64,000 nucleotides of DNA from the NCBI GenBank assembly GCA_017462125.1, contig JAFTRQ010000193.1:1-64000 (forward strand), read 5' to 3'. Every line of letters starts with the position of its first letter. Within the stretch, counting starts at the first letter, position 1. The position numbers and the translations under genes are program-made. This document shows positions 41,180 through 48,470 of this stretch, one piece after another. The DNA comes from Clostridia bacterium. Lineage in GTDB: Bacteria > Bacillota_A > Clostridia > Oscillospirales > CAG-272. A model generated the notes under the pieces. That model had not been told where the DNA came from. It worked only from the letters and a program-made list of their open reading frames with translations, and ran no database searches.

Positions 41180-43225
41180 ATGGCTCAGTACAACACAAAA
41201 CAGATCAGAAATATCGCTCTCGCAGGACACGGCGGTTCGGGTAAGACCTCTCTTGCAGAGGCTATGCTTTTTGTAAGCGGCGGCACAGACCGTCTCGGCA
41301 ACGTGCCTGACGGTAATACAGTGTTTGACTACGATCAGGAAGAGCAGACAAGAAAGTTCTCTCTCTCCGCTTCTATGGCGCCTATTTTCTGGAAGGACGT
41401 TAAGATCAACGTGATCGACACTCCCGGTTACCTCGACTTTGAGGGTGAAGTTAACCAGGCTGCAAGAGTTGCAGACAGTATGGTGATCTGCGTTGACGGT
41501 AAGGCAGGCATGGAGGTTGGTGCCGAGCTCGCATGGGAAAAGGCAGAGCAGGCAGGCATTCCTAAGGCTTTCTTCATCAATAAGTGCGATAACTACGATG
41601 CACACTTTAACGCAACCTTCGATCAGCTTCGCGAAAGATTCGGTAAGTCTCTTTGCCCTGTATTTATCCCCGTAGGTAAGAACGGTAAGGACATTACTAT
41701 GATCGACCTTCTCGATATGCAGTCCTACGTATACGATGACAGCGGTAAGAGATTCCCCACAGATACCACTCCCGAGCTTGAGGCAGCTGCTGAGAGATAT
41801 AAGGAGGTTCTTTGGGAGGCTGTTGCAGGTACCGATGAGGAGCTTATGATGAAGTTCTTTGACGGTGAGCCCTTCACTAAGGAAGAATGTGTGAACGGTC
41901 TTCATCAGGGTATTATCGACGGTTCCATCACTCCCGTATACTGTGGCGCGGCTACAAGACTTTGGGGCGTTATCGCAATGATGGATTCCATCGCTGCTTC
42001 CTTCCCCAGACATACCGCTAAGGGTGTTGAAAAGGACATTGCAGGTGAGGATGTTGCCATCGATCTCGAGGGTGATCCCGCAATCTTCGTATTCAAGACC
42101 GTTGCAGACCCGTTCGTAGGTAAGATGTCCTTCTTCAAGGTTATGAACGGCTCTGTTAAAAAGGACTGGACACTTAAGAACGCAAGAACAGGCGGAGAAG
42201 AAAAGCTTGCACATATCTATATCATGAAGGGTAACAAGCAGATCGAGGTTGACGAGCTTGCTTGCGGCGATATCGGTATGGTTTCCAAGCTTTCTGACAC
42301 CAATACAAACGATACACTTTCCCGCTCCGGCAAGGTTGAATATAAGAAGGTAGAGTATTCTACACCTTATTACTGTAAGGCAATGTATCCTCTGACAGCA
42401 AAGGATGAGAGCAAGATCTCCCAGGCAATTGCACGTATGACAGAGGAAGATATGACCCTCAAGTATGAAAACAATCCCGAGACCAAGCAGCAGCTCATTT
42501 ACGCAATGGGTGATATGCACTTGACCATTCTTGCGGCTAACCTCAAGAACCGTTTCGGTGTAAATATCAAGTATGACGTTCCCGCTATTGCATACCGTGA
42601 AAAGATCACAAAGACTGTTGACGTTGAAGGTAAGCATAAGAAGCAGAACGGTGGTTCCGGTCAGTACGGTCACGTTTGGATCAAGTTCTCTCCCTCCGAG
42701 GAAGAAGGCCTTACGTTCTCCGTTTCCGTTGTCGGCGGTGCGGTTCCCAAGAACTTCAACCCCGCAGTTGAGAAGGGCCTTCAGGATTCTATGCTCAAGG
42801 GTGCTTACGGCTATCCTATGACAAGACTTGCAGCTGATCTCCACGACGGTTCCTACCACGACGTTGACTCTGATGAGCTTTCCTTCAAGACCGCGGCATC
42901 TCTTGCTTATAAGAAGTGTCTCGAGCTTGCAAATCCCGTTCTTCTCGAGCCTGTTGGTGACCTCGACGTAACCGTTCCCGAGTATATGGTCGGTGACGTT
43001 ATGGGTGACCTTAACAAGAGACGTGCGGCTGTTATGGGTATGGACGCAACCGAGGGTAAGGACGGCTATACAACCGTTCACGCAATGGCTCCCAAGGCAG
43101 AGCTTGCAGATTATCCTATCGTTCTCCGCGCTATGACTCAGGGCAGAGGCTCCTTCGAATACAACGTAACAGGATACGACACAGTGCCTCAGAACGTTGC
43201 ACAGAAGGTTACAGCAAAGCAGTAA
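41180..43225 (+). CDS. EF-G-like translation GTPase (divergent FusA2 type)
   Basis: This 681-residue protein has all EF-G domains but a diverged P-loop, GHGGSGKTS (16-24), instead of the AHIDAGKTT of canonical EF-G. DTPGYLDF and NKCD complete the G domain. Domain IV contains GGSGQYGHVWIKFSP. It belongs to the paralogous EF-G2/EF-G-like group, whose role in translocation, recycling or tetracycline-type protection varies by lineage. Codon use is strongly biased, as in abundant proteins, so it is probably highly expressed. A canonical fusA is expected elsewhere. Confidence 0.9.
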   Translation: MAQYNTKQIRNIALAGHGGSGKTSLAEAMLFVSGGTDRLGNVPDGNTVFDYDQEEQTRKFSLSASMAPIFWKDVKINVIDTPGYLDFEGEVNQAARVADSMVICVDGKAGMEVGAELAWEKAEQAGIPKAFFINKCDNYDAHFNATFDQLRERFGKSLCPVFIPVGKNGKDITMIDLLDMQSYVYDDSGKRFPTDTTPELEAAAERYKEVLWEAVAGTDEELMMKFFDGEPFTKEECVNGLHQGIIDGSITPVYCGAATRLWGVIAMMDSIAASFPRHTAKGVEKDIAGEDVAIDLEGDPAIFVFKTVADPFVGKMSFFKVMNGSVKKDWTLKNARTGGEEKLAHIYIMKGNKQIEVDELACGDIGMVSKLSDTNTNDTLSRSGKVEYKKVEYSTPYYCKAMYPLTAKDESKISQAIARMTEEDMTLKYENNPETKQQLIYAMGDMHLTILAANLKNRFGVNIKYDVPAIAYREKITKTVDVEGKHKKQNGGSGQYGHVWIKFSPSEEEGLTFSVSVVGGAVPKNFNPAVEKGLQDSMLKGAYGYPMTRLAADLHDGSYHDVDSDELSFKTAASLAYKKCLELANPVLLEPVGDLDVTVPEYMVGDVMGDLNKRRAAVMGMDATEGKDGYTTVHAMAPKAELADYPIVLRAMTQGRGSFEYNVTGYDTVPQNVAQKVTAKQ

Positions 43226-43235
43226 TTTTATAATG

Positions 43236-43278
43236 AAACAGCGTGAAAACCTTTTAAAAAGGTTTTCACGCTGTTTTT
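43236..43278 (+). terminator. Terminator after EF-G-like gene
   Basis: A 20-bp stem (AAACAGCGTGAAAACCTTTT and complement) is followed by TTTTTG, a strong intrinsic terminator. Confidence 0.85.
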
Positions 43279-43288
43279 GTTTGCAAAA

Positions 43289-43322
43289 AAAGCAGAGCCT
43301 CTTTATTGAAGGCTCTGCTTTG
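43289..43322 (-). terminator. Terminator after ADP-ribosylglycohydrolase gene
   Basis: The stem AAGCAGAGCC / GGCTCTGCTT with an 11-base loop is followed on the minus strand by a T-run. It is back to back with the EF-G terminator. Confidence 0.75.
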
Positions 43323-43328
43323 GTTTAT

Positions 43329-44810
43329 TTATCCGAGAAGTGTAATGGGAGCGTACATGGGAGTCATTCTATCTGTCGCCGTCAGCTCCAGAACACAGCG
43401 GTTGATGGGCTCGACCTTATCTCCCGCCTTGATCGTGAAGGAGAAGCCGCAAGCACCGTCAACGTGAGGGTTCCAGGAGGGAAGGGTTATGGTTTGTGAG
43501 CTGCAATCCACAGAGAAGCCATCCGGCAGCCACCAACGCATCGACATGCTGTGATACATATTTTCATATGCATGGATGTTGTTTCGCATCAGTACGTTGA
43601 CCTTGATCTCCTCGCCCGGCTTGATATCGGGGCATTTTTCAAAGTAGAAATAAACGCTGACGAAATTAAAGTCAAATTGCATAGCGTAGGGGCGAAGCAC
43701 GTCAAGCACGTTGCGCTTGTAATGCTTGTCGGGGGATAGCACGTCCTCAAGATTTTCGGGGATGAAGGAGCTTCCTTCAGTAATCTCCGTATGCGCATTG
43801 TTGGACAGAAGCACGTAGGGAGTCTGAACGATCAAACGGTCTGTCAGCACCGTACAGCTTTCGGGAAGATTTCGACAAACACCGCCGCGTGCGATCGCGA
43901 TTGTAACGATGTCGTCTCCGATGTGTGCTCGCCAATCCTCGGGGATGGCAGCGGTACCGCCAAGGATACCCAACGTTGAACCAACGGTGGCGGCAGTACA
44001 GTCGGTATCATCACCGCAATTGATGGCGGTGATCATTGATTTTTTAAAATCGCCCTCGCCGTAAAGCAAGCCAATGATTGCATAGGATACGTTGGAGGGA
44101 GCTTCAAACCAAGCAACTCCGATGTCCTTGTTGCGCTCGAAAATAATATCTCTTGCCTCCATGGGAGCGATTCCCTTGTCGTAGCAATCCAGAACGGTGC
44201 GGATCGAATCGGCAATGCGGCAATCCTTGGGGATTCGGGCAAGTCCGATATCGATACATTTACGGAGGTCAGGCAAAACAAAGGCGGCGGATTGCATTGC
44301 GGCGACAAAAGCGGCGGCATAGGTTCCTTCTCCCGCACCGTGGTCAACCTTGGCATCCTCAATTGCGTACTTAGCCGCTATATCGGGGCATCCGGGAGCG
44401 ATACTTGCCCAGATCTCCGTGCGGATCCACGCACCGTTGGAGTGACGCCAATCGTTGTGATAATCACCCGCAAGCGGAGGGATCAACCCCTTCTTCATGT
44501 TGGTTTTTGCAATGCCGTATTCGTGCCAATATGGAGAGATGAAGCTGAGCCAGAATTCGCCCAAGGTTTGCGCGTTGATGTTCTGCGGTCCGATTTTTTC
44601 CAAGGCGTGGAGCCAAACCAACTGCAGATCAAGGTCGTCGTTGGGAAGAACGGTGTTTGCCTCTGTGGCAAAGCCCTTGATATCAAGTGTGTGGCGCACA
44701 CCCTCGTAAGGCGCACCCATAGTTCCTCCGATATTTTTTCCTGTCCAACAAGCGTATACCTTATCACGGTATTCAGCTCTGTTTAATCTGATGGTGGAAT
44801 TCTGTGTCAT
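43329..44810 (-). CDS. ADP-ribosylglycohydrolase family protein with C-terminal beta-sandwich
   Basis: This 493-residue protein has the all-helical ADP-ribosylglycohydrolase domain (about 10-330) with both metal-binding blocks, NDDLD (57-61) and GDDTD (266-270). The remaining 160 residues form a beta-rich domain (SVYFYFEKCPDIKPGEEIKV) not found in classic DraG or ARH enzymes. Classic members remove ADP-ribose from proteins. This gut-type two-domain form has no settled substrate and could act on other N- or O-glycosides. GGAGG lies before the start, and the gene is monocistronic. Confidence 0.85.
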   Translation of the reverse strand: MTQNSTIRLNRAEYRDKVYACWTGKNIGGTMGAPYEGVRHTLDIKGFATEANTVLPNDDLDLQLVWLHALEKIGPQNINAQTLGEFWLSFISPYWHEYGIAKTNMKKGLIPPLAGDYHNDWRHSNGAWIRTEIWASIAPGCPDIAAKYAIEDAKVDHGAGEGTYAAAFVAAMQSAAFVLPDLRKCIDIGLARIPKDCRIADSIRTVLDCYDKGIAPMEARDIIFERNKDIGVAWFEAPSNVSYAIIGLLYGEGDFKKSMITAINCGDDTDCTAATVGSTLGILGGTAAIPEDWRAHIGDDIVTIAIARGGVCRNLPESCTVLTDRLIVQTPYVLLSNNAHTEITEGSSFIPENLEDVLSPDKHYKRNVLDVLRPYAMQFDFNFVSVYFYFEKCPDIKPGEEIKVNVLMRNNIHAYENMYHSMSMRWWLPDGFSVDCSSQTITLPSWNPHVDGACGFSFTIKAGDKVEPINRCVLELTATDRMTPMYAPITLLG

Positions 44811-44840
44811 ACGAAAAACCTCCGTTGAATGATATGATTC

Positions 44841-44869
44841 ATTATACTTTTTATCGTAAAGAATGTCAA
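44841..44869 (-). promoter_or_regulatory. Sigma-A promoter of the ADP-ribosylglycohydrolase gene
   Basis: The minus strand shows TTGACA (44864-44869), a 17-base spacer and TATAAT (44841-44846), both perfect. Confidence 0.8.
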
Positions 44870-44922
44870 GATTATCGGTTGAAAGAGATAATTTGTTGCT
44901 TGAAAAAGCAGATATGTTGCGA

Positions 44923-46005
44923 TTACTGCTTTTCCTTTGGAAGCTTGATCTTGATTGCTGTCAAGCCGCTTTTCATAACGAGCGCACGCAGATTTTTGTT
45001 GTACATAAACGGTCGCTTTATGCAGCGCATCCGCACCTTTGATTTCAATCCTCGCGTTTTTCTGCCGTAAAAGCGTTGGATCTGACGGTGTTGACCGATA
45101 GAGTGTCGGTTGAATGCATCGGCAAGCATTTCGCTGCTGGATAAAGCATAGCTGATGCCCTCAAATGAGCTTGGGCTGATAAAGCCCGCGGCTTCTCCAA
45201 TCAAAAAAGCTTTCTTTTTTCCCTTGAATATGCCATAACCGAGGTGCGGCCTTGAAACAAGGCAAGCCTCGGTCTTTTTCACGTTATCGAAGATCTCGCG
45301 AGAGACAAAACCGCCGTCAATTAGCTTTTTCTTTTGCTCTTCAAATGCCTCGCGGCAGTTTTGCAGATCGAACGCACCGCCAAAGATCATCATCCCATCC
45401 TTGAAAAAGATCCAGGAGCAGCCCGAGGAGGTCTCGTTATCAAAAATACAGGAATAGTACGGGTTATCCTCACCTGCGGGGAACCATTGTTGAATCGCAA
45501 CGTATTTTTGCAATCTTTTCTTGCGGAACAGAGATAACCTGACGTTTCCCGATGCACCGTCCGCACCCACTATGTAAGTGCAGGTCAGCTTTTCGCCGCT
45601 CACAAGCTCGATCTCATAGCCCTCGGCGCATTCGGACACACTTTTACATCTGCCTTGAAGCTTGTTGACACTGTCGGGGATGAGGGAGCGGAAAAAGTCA
45701 TCCAGCTTTTTGCGATCGGCATTCAGATAACTCCTCCTGTAATGTCGTACCGCGCCGTTACACAGGTCGATGGTGCGAACCGAAAACAGCTGTGGAGATA
45801 CAAGCACGTCCTTGGGAAGGCAAATGTCATAACGGGCTAGAATGCTTTGTGCGTCGGGTGAGATCAGACCTCCGCAGACCTTGTCGTGCCCGTCGGATCC
45901 GTCGATGATAACGATTTTGTATTTATCGTGATCTAACAGGCGTGCAAGATTTGCTCCTGCCGGACCTGCCCCTACGATAGCAATATCATAATGCGATCGA
46001 GCCAT
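44923..46005 (-). CDS. Geranylgeranyl reductase-like FAD-dependent oxidoreductase
   Basis: This 360-residue flavoprotein has the N-terminal FAD-binding motif GAGPAG (12-17), a KVCGG block near 43-47 as in the geranylgeranyl reductase group, and the second FAD block FLIGEAAGFISPSSFEGI. Relatives reduce isoprenoid chains or act in lipid and quinone metabolism. The C-terminal 40 residues are basic. The start at 46005 is set by GGAGG six bases upstream; the longer frame is leader. It stands alone with its own promoter, so the substrate is unknown. Confidence 0.87.
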   Translation of the reverse strand: MARSHYDIAIVGAGPAGANLARLLDHDKYKIVIIDGSDGHDKVCGGLISPDAQSILARYDICLPKDVLVSPQLFSVRTIDLCNGAVRHYRRSYLNADRKKLDDFFRSLIPDSVNKLQGRCKSVSECAEGYEIELVSGEKLTCTYIVGADGASGNVRLSLFRKKRLQKYVAIQQWFPAGEDNPYYSCIFDNETSSGCSWIFFKDGMMIFGGAFDLQNCREAFEEQKKKLIDGGFVSREIFDNVKKTEACLVSRPHLGYGIFKGKKKAFLIGEAAGFISPSSFEGISYALSSSEMLADAFNRHSIGQHRQIQRFYGRKTRGLKSKVRMRCIKRPFMYNKNLRALVMKSGLTAIKIKLPKEKQ

Positions 46006-46036
46006 AATATACCTCCGTTCTCCATTTCCTGTTTTC

Positions 46037-46065
46037 ATTATATCACGGGGCATAAACAAAGTCAA
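46037..46065 (-). promoter_or_regulatory. Sigma-A promoter of the FAD oxidoreductase gene
   Basis: The minus strand shows TTGACT (46060-46065), a 17-base spacer and TATAAT (46037-46042), about 25 bases before the start. Confidence 0.75.
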
Positions 46066-46172
46066 ATTAAATTTTTATGAAATTTCATTCGACAGCGCCC
46101 TTCGACATCTTTCTCGTTGCCGTTGTGTTACAATGATAGGGAAATCAGCATAAGAAAGGAATTTTTGCGAAA

Positions 46173-46631
46173 ATGTGTGCGGCGAGAGACAGAAAGCCGG
46201 GATTTGACAGCGAATTTACGGGAACGGTATTAAAAATAAAGCTTCGTGGGGAGATCGACCATCACAGCGCGGTAGCAGTACGTACAGCGATAGATGATAT
46301 GATACGGTCAAAGCGACCTGCCCAGTTGATCATTGATATGTCGGCGGTAGATTTTATGGACAGCTCGGGATTGGGATTGATTATGGGCAGATATGCGGTA
46401 ATGAAGGATATTGGGGGAACGGTCAAGGTGTCGGACCCCAGCCCGAACACGGAAAAGATTATGAATCTTGCAGGGATGGAGCGGATCATTCAGATTGTGC
46501 ACACCTCGGGGAGACGAGCCGAAGCGCTTGGAGAGACAAACCGAGAGAGTGCCGCGGTCATGACGGTCGGGCAGACTGCTGCAGGTAAACACGAAGGGAA
46601 AAGGAGAGTGAAAAGGAATGAAAAGGCTTAA
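46173..46631 (+). CDS. spoIIAA: Anti-sigma F factor antagonist SpoIIAA
   Basis: SpoIIAA frees sigma-F by binding SpoIIAB after dephosphorylation. The STAS domain occupies residues 10-112 (LRGEIDHHSA, FMDSSGLGLIMGRY). S64 corresponds to the phosphorylated Ser58 of Bacillus. The protein is 152 residues, about 35 more than usual; the extra C-terminal tail is polar and ends GKRRVKRNEKA. The stop codon lies 14 bases inside spoIIAB, so the tail may simply reflect reading on into the next gene's ribosome site. No sigma-H promoter could be resolved. Confidence 0.95.
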   Translation: MCAARDRKPGFDSEFTGTVLKIKLRGEIDHHSAVAVRTAIDDMIRSKRPAQLIIDMSAVDFMDSSGLGLIMGRYAVMKDIGGTVKVSDPSPNTEKIMNLAGMERIIQIVHTSGRRAEALGETNRESAAVMTVGQTAAGKHEGKRRVKRNEKA

Positions 46632-47079
46632 GCTGAATGGAACCGTGATCAACAAGATGCAATTGAAGCTTCCTGCGCTGTCGGCTAACGAAGGAATGGC
46701 AAGGGCGGCGGTGGCGGCGTTTTGTGCACAGCTTGATCCTGCGGCGGTAGAGATCGCGGACATAAAATGCGCGGTCAGCGAGGCGGTGACCAACTGCATT
46801 GTGCACGCTTACAAGGACAGAGAAGGCATGATCTTTATCAACGTGTCGCTCCTTGAGGGAAGAGTTGCCAAGATAGAAATAAAGGACAAGGGGTGCGGCA
46901 TTGCGGATGTGAAGGAGGCGAGACAGCCGCTTTTTACCACCGATGCGGCGAGTGAGCGAAGCGGTATGGGCTTTACGGTTATGGAGAGCTTTACCGACGC
47001 CATTCGCGTGACCTCAAAGCCCGATAAGGGTACCTGCGTGGTGCTCTATAAGGTGTTCGGTAACCGCGGAGATTATTGA
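46618..47079 (+). CDS. spoIIAB: Anti-sigma F factor / serine kinase SpoIIAB
   Basis: SpoIIAB binds and holds sigma-F and phosphorylates SpoIIAA. The 153-residue protein has the GHKL ATPase boxes: AVSEAVTNCIVHAY (N box), DKGCGI (G1) and SGMGFTVME (G2). The N-terminal LPALSANEGMARAAVAAF is typical. The start at 46618 sits behind GGAGAG; an inner ATG at 46657 would shorten it to 140 residues, closer to the Bacillus protein. It overlaps spoIIAA by 14 bases. Confidence 0.96.
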   Translation: MKRLKLNGTVINKMQLKLPALSANEGMARAAVAAFCAQLDPAAVEIADIKCAVSEAVTNCIVHAYKDREGMIFINVSLLEGRVAKIEIKDKGCGIADVKEARQPLFTTDAASERSGMGFTVMESFTDAIRVTSKPDKGTCVVLYKVFGNRGDY

Positions 47080-47123
47080 GATACATAGTCGGCTATCCGA
47101 CGAATTAACCGCGGAGGGATCGT

Positions 47124-47897
47124 ATGGAACAAAGAACGTCCACAGAGGAGCAGGCTACAGCCTGTACACATGATGAAAGGTATTCGAGAAACAGGGAGCT
47201 GATCTATTTGGCACAGCAAGGTGATGAGGGTGCCACTGAGACGCTGATAGTGGAAAACACAGCTCTTGTAAAGAGCATTGCGCTGAAATTTCGTGACCGC
47301 GGAACCGAGTTTGAGGATCTGATGCAGATTGGAACCATTGGTATGATCAAGGCTATCAGAAGCTTTGATATAGAGCGGGGAACAGCTTTTTCCACCTATG
47401 CCGTGCCGCTGATCGTAGGAGAGATACGTCGTCATCTGCGTGATGATGGCTTGATCCGTGTCAGTAGGGGATATAAGCGCACGGGCATTACCATTATGCG
47501 CGAAAAGAATCGCATTATGACGGAGGAGGGCAGAGAGGCAGGCGTTGCTGAGCTTGCGGCCTTTGCGGGAGTCAGTGTGGAGGAGGCGGCGATCTCGATC
47601 GATGCAGTATCCCCCGTGGCATCGCTTTCCGACAACGTTTATGGAGAGGATTCCAAGACTTTAGACGCTACGATCCCCGACAGGGAGTCGGCCGATGAGC
47701 TGGAAAATCTGAACGATCGCATCGCGCTCGGACAAGCCATTGCAAAAATGCCTCCCGATTGGCGCAAGATCGTTCTGCTCCGTTATTACCGCAATATGAC
47801 ACAGCAGCAGGTAGCCAACCTTATGGGGCTTTCCCAGGTAAAGGTCTCCCGCGAGGAAAAAAAGATCATGACCTTCCTCCGCGGCGAAATGGCGTAG
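47124..47897 (+). CDS. sigF: RNA polymerase sporulation sigma factor SigF
   Basis: Sigma-F directs the first forespore gene programme. The 257-residue protein has region 2 (DLMQIGTIGMIKAIRSFDIERGTAFSTYAVPLIVGEIRRHLRDDG), region 3 (GVAELAAFAGVSVEEA) and region 4 (RNMTQQQVANLMGLSQVKVSREEKK). It follows spoIIAB by 44 bases in the standard operon order. Its presence shows that the organism carries the genes for endospore formation. A long hairpin follows the stop. Confidence 0.96.
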   Translation: MEQRTSTEEQATACTHDERYSRNRELIYLAQQGDEGATETLIVENTALVKSIALKFRDRGTEFEDLMQIGTIGMIKAIRSFDIERGTAFSTYAVPLIVGEIRRHLRDDGLIRVSRGYKRTGITIMREKNRIMTEEGREAGVAELAAFAGVSVEEAAISIDAVSPVASLSDNVYGEDSKTLDATIPDRESADELENLNDRIALGQAIAKMPPDWRKIVLLRYYRNMTQQQVANLMGLSQVKVSREEKKIMTFLRGEMA

Positions 47898-47912
47898 AGA
47901 TGGGTGAATAAA

Positions 47913-47966
47913 TGCAGGGGGGAGGAGGGGTATTTCTTTAAAGAAACACCCTTCCTCCCCCCTGCA
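47913..47966. terminator. Long purine-rich hairpin after sigF
   Basis: A stem of about 26 bp whose left arm is nearly all purine (TGCAGGGGGGAGGAGGGG) is capped by a TTTCTTTAAAGAAA centre. It closely resembles the hairpins at 13122 and 50443 and probably ends the spoIIA transcript. Confidence 0.65.
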
Positions 47967-48052
47967 CCCCCTCCACCCCAAAGTTCTTTAAATAATTTTT
48001 GTTTTATGGGGAAGAATAATGATTGACAGTCAGTTTGTTTGGGAGGTTTATT

Positions 48053-48283
48053 GTGGAAAAAGAGAACAAAAAGCAGCAACAGCAAGAAAGAAGCTTTGAC
48101 GAGGGCACGCGCCCGGGAGCTTATATCAACGATTATGATATTGACAACGAGCTTTTGGACACGGTAGACTCGGCAGATGATGATTTTACGGAAAATATCC
48201 GTAAAAAAGGCAAGTGGGCAAATCCCGCAAGCCCTCCCGCCGCCGATCCACCCGTGCCAAACAGAGCGCATACGGAAATTTAG
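48053..48283 (+). CDS. Small acidic hypothetical protein
   Basis: This 76-residue protein is hydrophilic throughout. It has a Lys/Gln-rich start (KENKKQQQQERSF), an acidic middle (NDYDIDNELLDTVDSADDD) and a proline-rich end (PASPPAADPPVPN). It is probably disordered. The start codon is GTG 48053, six bases after GGGAGG, which strongly supports translation. It lies after the sigF hairpin and before a clear terminator. I do not recognise it; a sporulation link is only positional. Confidence 0.6.
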   Translation: MEKENKKQQQQERSFDEGTRPGAYINDYDIDNELLDTVDSADDDFTENIRKKGKWANPASPPAADPPVPNRAHTEI

Positions 48284-48290
48284 ATCCCCA

Positions 48291-48328
48291 CCTTCGCATC
48301 TGCTATATAGCAGGTGCGAAGGTTTTTT
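48291..48328 (+). terminator. Terminator after small acidic gene
   Basis: A stem CCTTCGCATCTGCTA / TAGCAGGTGCGAAGG with one G-T pair is followed by TTTTTT, seven bases after the stop. Confidence 0.85.
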
Positions 48329-48409
48329 GTCATTGGAAAAAGGTGAGGAGAACAAATAATTACAGATCGGCCTATTAGTATAAAAAATCTACCACTTAAG
48401 AAAAACCTC

Positions 48410-48438
48410 TTTACAAATATGCTTTAAGATGATACAAT
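48410..48438 (+). promoter_or_regulatory. Sigma-A promoter of the M13 peptidase gene
   Basis: TTTACA (48410-48415), a 17-base spacer and TACAAT (48433-48438) lie about 30 bases before the start codon. Confidence 0.65.
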
Positions 48439-48470
48439 ATAATTATTATAACCAAAATAAGGAGATTATT

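Noticed and set aside
40946..43081. Minus-strand open frame of 711 codons opposite the EF-G-like gene
   Set aside because: It is fully antisense to a strongly conserved GTPase whose biased codon use suppresses stops on the other strand. The translation is low-complexity in Cys/His/Leu and matches nothing recognisable, and it has no ribosome site.
46101..46134. Sigma-A promoter for the spoIIA operon (TTCGAC ... TACAAT)
   Set aside because: The spacer is 22 bases, too long, and sigma-H would be expected. No convincing sigma-H site was found either, because the AGGAATTTT near the start is the ribosome site.
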